Assembly: GCA_023333565.1 (NCBI GenBank)
Contig: JAJKFH010000102.1
Span: 62,001-126,000 of the forward strand
Direction of reading: 5' to 3'
Origin: Puffinus mauretanicus
Lineage: Eukaryota; Chordata; Aves; Procellariiformes; Procellariidae
DNA: 64,000 nucleotides
Shown: piece by piece, positions 55,601 to 64,000 of the stretch
Layout of the letters: every line of letters begins with the position of its first letter
Numbering within the stretch: the stretch's first letter is position 1
Notes under the pieces: model-generated
Seen by the model: the letters and a program-made list of their open reading frames with translations, nothing else
Databases searched by the model: none
What the model was told of the DNA's origin: nothing
Program-made: the position numbers and the translations under genes

Positions 55601-57000
55601 TGCTGCAAAAGAATTGAGGATGAAATTAATTTGTCTAAAGGTGGAGCTCTGCAACATGCATGTTTCCTTGTAACACTGGACTTCATTTATACCCATTTCA
55701 GTTTAGACACTTATCTGAAGGAGGCAATTCTAGGAAATACTCCAAAAATCCCATCTTGGGAACATTTTGAGGATGTCCAGAAATCCACCCCTCAGGTACA
55801 TTTTGAAAAGCATCTGTATGGCATCAATCAGGGCCATCCTGAAAACACCCCATGCCCGCTCCCTCAGCAAAAAATACTTCGAAAGTGCCTAAATTGGTGG
55901 AGTTGGCTAGAGGACCCCCTCTGTGCTCATTTCAGTATGCTCTCAGGGTCCCACCTCATGGAGGAATAGGAAATGCCCAATCTGAGGACCAGTAAGGGAA
56001 TGCCCAGGCCATGGGGAGTCCAGTTTGAAAACTACAAAGGCATCATTGCCTTAGGAAGCGCTAGGAAGTCCCTGTGAAAATCCCGGATATCATTTTTAAA
56101 TGACTGAGCAGCACCAGACTGGGATTCTTTTGGATGTGCACGAAGTCCCCAAACAGAGGCCAGCCTGATGTCCCTCTCCAGCGTGAGATCTCTTTCAAAA
56201 TCATTTCAGTGATCTGATGGACAGACATTTATAGACATCACTTATAATTCTTTCTGTGATAGTTTGAAAATGTTTCAATGTCCAAAAGTGAGGCTTTATT
56301 GAAAACACTCAAGAAATAACTCTTCACTTTATAACTTCCCCTTGGATCCAACCACAAAACTGGCTTGAATGACAAAATACAAACCCCGCAACCTTCCTTC
56401 TTTCAGTCACTTGTGAGAAACTGAAAACCTCCCAATGATGTTAATTTCCAAAACAGCCTCTTCAAACAGAAAGGAATAATTTTTTAATGGAAGTGCCACT
56501 CTTATTAAGCTGGATAGCATTTACCTTTTTTTTTATGACAAATGAAGTAAAACTGTTGGATGTAGAGTAATTTGAAAACCTATAAATTGGAAGAGGACAT
56601 AAAAAGCCATAATTGCAGTTTTCACTGCTCCAGGGTGTATTCCTCAGGCACCACAAGGGTTTGAGAAATAGCACAGGGGACAGGTTTAAAAGAAATGATG
56701 CTACGCTGGGGGGAGGTTGGAAAGATGGTTATGGGATGTTGTCTAAATAAAAAAGGTTCCCTTTAAAAAATTACCAGGAACACTGATCACACGTCCCAGT
56801 CCCTTCTTTACCATCTCTTCTTTTGTGGTCTGGTCCCCTGATCCCGAGGAACAGACCTTGGTTTCCTTTGGGCTGGGCTGTGCCCGCCTGTGCACACCCC
56901 GAGACTGGCAGCTTCAGGAGGGGCAGGGAAGGGCAGCTATCACCCTGGGCCCGGGCAGTCCTGCCCAGGGACAGCACACAGGACCTCTGCCTATCGTCAC
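52641..57000. other. Intergenic DNA
   Basis: No supported gene. There is an A/T homopolymer patch at about 54,717-54,736 and an AT-rich, unique-looking stretch at about 54,950-55,240 with an octamer-type atgcaaat. A 123-codon frame at 55,598-55,969 shows no domain. Confidence 0.65.
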
Positions 57001-57004
57001 AAGG

Positions 57005-57468
57005 GTCTCTGTATGGGTACTTGAATACCGTGTGCAGTTTTGAACCCTCCAGTAGGAAAAAAACATGACTAAACTAGAGCGAATTCAGCAGAGGGATAAC
57101 AAGATGGTCAAGGGGCTTGAGCACTTCCCTTGCGAGGAACGACTGAGGAAACTAGACTTGTTTAGCCTAGAGAAGACAAGGGTTAGGGGAGACCTAACAG
57201 AAGCCTTCCCAAGGTTAGCAAGAAGATGGAGCCAGGCTCTTCCCAGTGGCGCGTGATGAGAGGATAAAAAACAAGAGGCATAAACTGAAGCAAGCTGGGA
57301 ATAAGACGAAACTGTTTCACCATAAGGACAAGTAAGCACTCTCCACCTCTGGAGTTTTTCAAGACAAGACTGGACAAAGCTTTGAATAACCTGGTCTGAC
57401 CTCATAACTGACCCTGGACTACAAATCACCTGAGATCTCTTCCAACCTGAATTATCCTGTGATCTAAA
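57005..57468 (+). mobile_element. CR1 retrotransposon 3' fragment
   Basis: About 460 bases follow the CR1 3' region in order: a gtgcagttttgaaccct start, then cttgagcacttcccttgcgag, cttgtttagcctagagaag, gggagacctaacag, a degraded middle, ctgtttcaccataaggac, and finally cttccaacctgaattatcc with tgtgatct. The order and spacing match the avian CR1 tail in sense orientation. It is 5'-truncated and diverged, so old, and carries no intact reading frame. Confidence 0.9.
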
Positions 57469-60400
57469 ACCAGTCAGAGGAATCCCATCTCAAATGTGCT
57501 TCTGCTGGATTGAAAGGTAGTGTGGGTAATTGTTAAGGTGTGGAGGTTTATATTGCCAGTATTTAAAATTACAGGTTTATTTCAGCCTGATGGACAAAAT
57601 CAGCCAGTTTTAGTCCTAAGAGTTTACTAGCATATGATGAAAAGCAAGAGAGAGAAAAAAGACTCTGGTTAAGTAACTCTATGGAGGTACCTGAACTTTC
57701 AGCTGTTCTAGGCTAGTTTACGGAATTTAGGGTGTATGTTACCTGTGCATTGATCTTGAGAAACCTTACATTGCCAAGTGATACAAAGCACCCTCAGTAC
57801 TCCCAGGGGTAGATTCTTTATTGCTAGAAAATAAATATTACAGAAAAACTCAAACTGGTAATTCACCCTGAAGCAGAGCACAGTTTAACACACTCTCCTC
57901 CAGTGCTTCCAGAGCACCACAGGGGCTGCACTCCTCCCAAATGGTACACATGCTAGCAAATGTGCTCCCCCAGCAGGCAGCTAGCAAACCGTCAAGCCCC
58001 GGAATATGATACAGATTCAAAATACAGAAGTAATGAGCTTGGTTGTCAGCCAGTGTAAATTAGTGTCATTGTCTCATCCAAGCCAGGTGGCACCAGTTGA
58101 AGATTTGGTCCACGAAAAGTAGTTGGAGACTATAAGAGGTGCAGAGGAATTACTGCTAGTAGGATCATTTAGCAGGGAAAGAAGCTCAGTGGGTGATGCT
58201 CATGTCTGCCTTTTCTCAACACTGCCGGAGCGCTGTGTCGTGATGTGAGAGCTGTAGCTATGCTCAGTGATACTGGTCCCCGGTGCTTTTGTTCTCAGTA
58301 TGTGGCGGCCATGGAAGGTGTGAGAGCAGCGCTCCACTTGGCCGTCCTCCACAGCAAAATAGGCCACGGTCCCAGCGCCGCTGCAAGCTGGTACATGCGG
58401 CGGGCAATTTTCTTAGAAGCTGGGCTAGAGATGCTAGACATGCTTCCCTGCTGCCAGGTCTGTTCCCAAGTATTTAAACTGTGAAACAGCACGATACCCT
58501 AGTGATCGGCAATGCTGCAAATCACGAGTGTTTCACCTTCTGACATCTAGGAAGTAATTGCTCCCTGGTGACTCTGCCTGATCTGGTATTGTTTGACCCT
58601 ATTGTCTCTAAGAGATGATCTTTGGGCTCCCCTTCTGCTTGAAAGGGAGCTGACCAGCGACCATGACCTCTTCCCCACCTTCTGTAACAGTGAGAGAAAC
58701 AGATCTTATACCCACCTACAGTCTTTTTTCAACTCTGCTTTAGGGAGGGTACACATCGGGTCATAAATCAGTAGGTGGGCTTTGCTGCTAGATCAAGAGG
58801 CTCTGGCATTTTTCATTGCCCCTAAGCCGCTGGTATACCTTCTGTGATTTTTATCTTCAGGAAGTGAAAGTGTAGGGCATGCAGGAGGCATGCATGGCAT
58901 GTATCGCTTGCAGAGTCCACTAAGTATCAAGGGCCAAATCCTGCTTAAGGATGCAGGCCATTTCAATTGAGTCAAAAGACCCTGTTCTTTCATCTGAGAA
59001 CAGATGCAAATTAAATGGCTGTGAGTTTTACAGCTGATTGTCAGACATGACATAACTAGGATCAACAACTTTTGTTCCACTCCAGTGAGATTTCACAGCC
59101 GTGTGCTGCTACTACTTGTTAACATTGCCTTAATTAGGCCATGGCATTCCACAGCAGTTTGGTACTGAAGCAGAGTTTTGATCTAGTATGAGGAGGTCTT
59201 CCATGTGCTTGAGAAACCTTACTAAGTAATTGGAAAAATGCAGTGGATCAAATCCAGGTGAAGCATCACAGATCAGTCATTAATGTCTCCTCGCAAGGAC
59301 TGCTTTCATGGCAAGGCCACCTTGTGAGGGATCGGAGAGCAAACCACGGCCAGAATCCTTTACAGAAAGGCTACCACCTTGTAACGGTGGCACAGGGCAA
59401 GTTCACGAGGAGCTAATTAGATCTATATAAATAATTAACGGTGAAAGCAGCCTACTTTTTGTGTCTGATTTATCAAAATCCCTGCAGTCTGATCCCTTCA
59501 CACCCCTAGGGGTCAGGGGACTCTGTGCCACAGAACCATGCTGGGGAACTCGGCTGCAGTGCAGTGCTGGACAGGATGGCCACTACGCAGGTGGCAAGTG
59601 TATCAGTGTGACAGGGTACACCGCGGGAGTGTGCTATATGTGTGCACGCTTCAATGTGCCTGGGGCACCGTACGTGCCCTGAGTGCTCCACAGCCAGTCC
59701 ACGGGCTCCTGCTGAAGCAGCCATAGGGACAGAAATGCCAGGGAAGGAAACAAGATGGGCAATTGTTCCTAAAGCTGGTGTAGCATAGAGACTACTGGAG
59801 TTAACATGCTGGTTAACGTCCTGAAGGGGCAGCAGATTTTTTATCCTCCTTTACACTGCATTGAAGTAAATCAGGAATATAGGAACTCCTTTGCTCCTTT
59901 TTCTGTAATTTTTAATCTTCAAAAGTTCCAGAGCTGCTAGAAATTTTAAAATAGTCATGAGCAGAGGTCAAGGTACCCTAGAAAGAAAAACTGAGTAAAA
60001 TGTAATCATGTTTTATACTAGCTCCTCTAAGTAAGATCACCTTCTTAGTCTGATCCCCACCCCTTTTCTCTCTCTCAACTTTGTCTCTTTTGATGTTTCT
60101 GTCATTTCTGTCTAGCCTGTTGGACACGCTTTTGAAGTCTGAGTGATAACTAATGCTAATGTTTTTGTTGCTGATTCTGCACCTTTGGGAGTAGAGAGGA
60201 GTCCTGATACGAGTTGAATGTTTAAGACAAAGATCAAATTGAAAATGGGAACAGACAGTATCCAAGCGGATTTCAATACAGGAAGACTGAGCAAACGTGG
60301 CTCTTGAGGAAGAAACAGAAAAAAGTAAGTTTTCTAAGTGAAGGAAAAGATTATTTTTCTAAGTGTAAATGGTGGCACTAGTATAATGCAGGTTCCTATT

Positions 60401-63400
60401 GCAGGTGAGAAAAAACGTGCCTTTTAGGAAAGGTCTGAGAGGACATGGAGATACGTGGGAGTGTGGAATAAAAGGAGAGCTGAGAAATATCGGGACCTGA
60501 ACAGATTTTCAGTGGTGTTAGCATACAGTAACCATCTGTTGTCTCTTTTGCTTCTGGAAGGCCTCTGTCAGCAGACAGGAAGCAGGAGCTTGGCCTCATC
60601 TGTATTACCAGCTTTCCATGTGAGACAGGCTGTTTGCTAGGCAGGCACTTTCTCCTCTTTTGAAGGCGGGTGAGTGAAGAGCCCATCCCCTCTGCCTCAT
60701 CTCTCATCGTTTATACAAGCTAACCCTCGGCTATTGTTTGTGCCTATGTGAATAGTGCTCTGTACAACACGATGTACGGCTCCGAGGCTTAGATGGGAAG
60801 CTTGTGAGCTGCAGACGGCTGCGCAGTGACAGCTGGGGCTGCGCAGAAGGCATGCAGCTGAGCAGAGATCCGCTGGAGTAACGGTGCGGAGATAGCTGGC
60901 TTCCCACATATCCTCCCTTGAGCAAAATCTCCATCCGCAGTGACCTGTGTAGCTTTCTCAGACCACTTATTACCTGCAGGGAAAACAGAAAAGAAACTAA
61001 AACTAAATAGGAATGATTTAATATCCATGCAGGAAAGTGTAATTCAGACTTTTATAGGCTTTGAGGGGCAAGGGAGAAGTTATGGAGGTGAAATTTCTGC
61101 CATGAGGTTTGGAAGATGATTCTGGCAGTCTGATAGGTAGGTAGATTAGATTTGATTTTCTAATACAAAAGTATCAGGAAAGTCAAGTCTCTCTCTTTCA
61201 CAGTAGTTCTTTATTGTTTCCTACATAGCTTGAATTAGGTTAAAAGCAGCAATGTCTGCAAGCTGTGAACCATGAGGTAGATTTCTCTTAGTTTTCTAAC
61301 TTGGAGATTATGTACCTATGAGTTGGCCAAAATAAAAGGGCAGTGTTTATATGAGGGATTTATGCTTCCTGGCTGCCTGTGGCTGCAGGGAAACCCACTC
61401 CATGACCCAGAACATCCCTCCCAGCTCTATATTCTGTAATGAAAATGGAGATGGGATTTTAAGCTGTGTAAATTTTTGCCTGCCTCCTTGTTTAGAGTGG
61501 TTTGGCCAGTTACTGCCAAGTTATTGGCCAAACCTAGTGAGAAGATAGTTCAAAAATTATGCTGTCACCTCTGCTCTTGTCTAAACTGGAACAAAGTGAA
61601 AATTGCTTCTTTCTGTTTCACATTTTTCTCTCCTTTTATACTCTTTGAAGATGACTAGCTATTTGAAAAGTTAAGAAAGACCAAGAATCTGATTTCTGTT
61701 TACACTCAGGTCACAATACCCTGTACTGACAACACAAATGGCCTTTAAAGCAGCTGTAAATGTACATGTAAAATTTGCAGATAGTAAATCAGTATTTATG
61801 TGCGCAGGGCCCACTACTGCAATGCAGCAATAGTGTAAGTTATACGCATATGTGCACAGGATGGGGAGTTTATCCAGGGCCCTTGCTAACTTTAAAGCTG
61901 CCCCCCTGACTTCAAGCTGTATTTCTCTTCTCTTTCCTCATTAGTTCCTTTGCCCTTGATTGCATCTATGTCCGACAGCATGAGTTATTCAAGGGCAGGG
62001 ATAATATGTCTAAAAATACAATAGAGTTATAACAATATCACATTTCCCATTGAAAGGGCATTCTTGCTTTACAAGAATGAGTTATTTCAGTTTGTCTTAA
62101 CCACTTCCATAACATACATTCAAACAAAGCCCACTGAAACACAGAAAGCAGGTACTTGGTGGGTTGTACACTCTAAATACCTATTTTTACTTTTACAACT
62201 TTGTTAGGGCTTAGATGCATGTGCATTGGCGAATAGATGAATTGTTTGAGATGTTACAGTCTACGAAGTCATTACAAGCTTGCTACAAGCTATTTGTCAT
62301 GGTTTATCTGCTGGAGGCGAGACTACTGAGGGAGAGAGCTGTGGCAGGGGAAACCCAGTGACGGCAGCGCACGCAGAAGGTCCCATCCCAGTTCTGGCTT
62401 GGTAATCACAGGACTGACGCTGTACTGCCACTTCTACTCCGTCTTTTCCAGTGTTTTGCTTGTTACAACACGTAATTTTAAAGCTACCAAATTTAGGACT
62501 TGAATCTGGAAACACATCATAGTCCCCGTGTATCCATTTGGGGGGGGAATGGATCAGGCCACATACCCTGTAGAATTAGAGCTGTCTAGCACAGAGCTTT
62601 AAAATATTTATGGAAATGTCTTAAAATCAACACAAGTAAAATGGCTTGTCAGTAAGGGCTGTTGGCAGTACAGGATTATCCAGTAAAGGACTATCCAGTA
62701 CTTAGGATCCTCTGGAACCCTTGGAACTTCTACCTAATTTCAAAATTTGTTTTTTATTTCAGGTTTTCTAAAAACAACAAAACAAACATACAAATTAATT
62801 GTGGATATTAGCTGACCACTACTGCATACTTTCAGCCATAGCCCTTTTAAATACATTGGTTGTTGTGAGCAACCCAACACAAGGGAAAATGAGATTTCTG
62901 TTTTTAAGCCTGTCTTTCTGTCATCTGTTGTAAGCTGTAAATTCATTTGAATTTTCAAATTAGTTGAAAACTTATACCCAGCAGAATAAATAAAACATTT
63001 GTCTTTAAAAAAACCCACACATTCATCATCACTTCTACCTGCTTTAGTATCTAGATAGCAATAAAAATTAAAAATGATTCAGTCTTCAGTACATTCATTT
63101 AATAATTATAGTCATTCTCTGTGCTAAAAGTATTCAAAGGAAATTAAATGTGCAAGTAACAGGCCTCATGACTATGCAACGAAGTGGGAAATTTTCAAAT
63201 CATGGTTTTAAAGCATGTGTGTTAGTTCACTCTTCTCTATTATCTGTTTAGAAATCACTGTCACAACTCACTTATTAACGTATGAGGTAGAAAATAAATG
63301 TATAATAATTTCAATCAACTTCATAATTTTTTAAGACATTGCTTTTAAACTCTCCATTATCATATGCAAAATGGCAAAGTCAGTTCCGCTTAATTTATTT

Positions 63401-64000
63401 CATATGTTATTCCAACAGCATCACAAATAGTTCGTTGTTACATATCTCTCCAAATAATGAGTTCAAGACATCCTTGCCTTCACAACACTTCATCTGCATG
63501 CTACACACTTCATATTGTGTAATTGTCTGATGAAGAAGGGAAGCAGGTAGCCCGAGGCTATTAAAAAGAAGAAGCGTCAATGAAAAAATGTTGGACACAG
63601 GTGTTACCCCCTAAGGACAACTGAATATTTGGAGGACGAATAGAAAAGGAAACAAGATGAAACTAATCAATAGATGATTAAAAAAAACAGTTTAACTTCC
63701 CTCCCTCATCAGGATGCTACCCGTCACCACAAGCGTTCTCTCCCAGGGTAGGAAACTTCCTGACAACCATGAGATTCCCATAAAGGGTGCTGGATAAAAT
63801 TAACTGAGCTCTGTGCGTGGAACGCTGCATTTACAGGATTAGCTGGAACAATGATTAACATGAGCCTAACAAACCACTTATTAGCTAACCAGTTTACTTT
63901 TTAAAAGTCTAAAGAAACTAAAAATTCACAAAAAAGGTGTTTAAAATTAAATTGGAGCCAATTGAATTTCTTGTGCACTTAAGTACATGCTTTGCTGAAC
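57469..64000. other. Intergenic DNA to the window end
   Basis: No supported gene. One small GC-enriched patch at 58,200-58,490 is open in several frames. The last kilobase (63,000-64,000) is AT-rich and unique-looking. The next gene's exons are not recognisable here. Confidence 0.65.

Noticed and set aside
55598..55969. 123-codon + strand frame
   Set aside because: No domain, no CpG promoter or supporting splice context; composition like the flanking intergenic DNA.
62294..62360. gtcatggttta, resembling another avian LTR start
   Set aside because: The match stops after about ten bases.

Overview
This is a 64 kb piece of a vertebrate nuclear genome, almost certainly from a bird. Multi-exon genes with GT-AG introns, CpG-island promoters and AATAAA poly(A) signals show it is vertebrate. 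Two CR1 retrotransposon 3' ends, including the typical avian tail with its ATTCTATG-type repeat, point to a bird. I cannot name the species. Nothing looks bacterial, and there is no operon, CRISPR array or prokaryotic mobile element.

The window holds two recognisable protein genes, both on the + strand. (1) The last eight coding exons of DENND5B (positions 1-9268; 363 residues: the PLAT/LH2 domain, a linker and the C-terminal RUN domain), followed by a 3' UTR of about 3.8 kb ending near 13,070. The 5' three quarters of the gene lie to the left of the window. (2) The whole of SINHCAF (FAM60A), a subunit of the SIN3-HDAC corepressor. It has a large CpG-island promoter at about 29.5-32.6 kb, a probable non-coding first exon ending at 30,231, a 10.5 kb first intron, five coding exons between 40,805 and 46,806 (222 residues), and a 3' UTR of about 2.3 kb ending near 49,130. 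From memory of the human map, the two genes are also neighbours in the same orientation there. They have unrelated jobs: membrane traffic and Rab regulation versus chromatin repression.

Between the genes (13.1-29.5 kb) I see no exons. There is one GC-rich patch at 20.1-21.3 kb that looks like a decayed LTR-type repeat, and AT-rich stretches that could be conserved regulatory DNA (15.4-15.9 and 26.5-27.3 kb). Downstream of SINHCAF (49.1-64 kb) there is an orphan CpG island at 51.8-52.6 kb with no gene I recognise, a CR1 fragment at 57.0-57.5 kb, a small patch at 58.2-58.5 kb open in several frames, and otherwise unremarkable sequence.

The observation most worth following is a compact CpG island inside the DENND5B intron at 1.25-1.7 kb. 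Just after it, an ATG in good Kozak context (1741) reads in frame, without splicing, straight into the PLAT exon. That could give an N-terminally truncated PLAT-RUN protein from an internal promoter. This is an inference from sequence alone.
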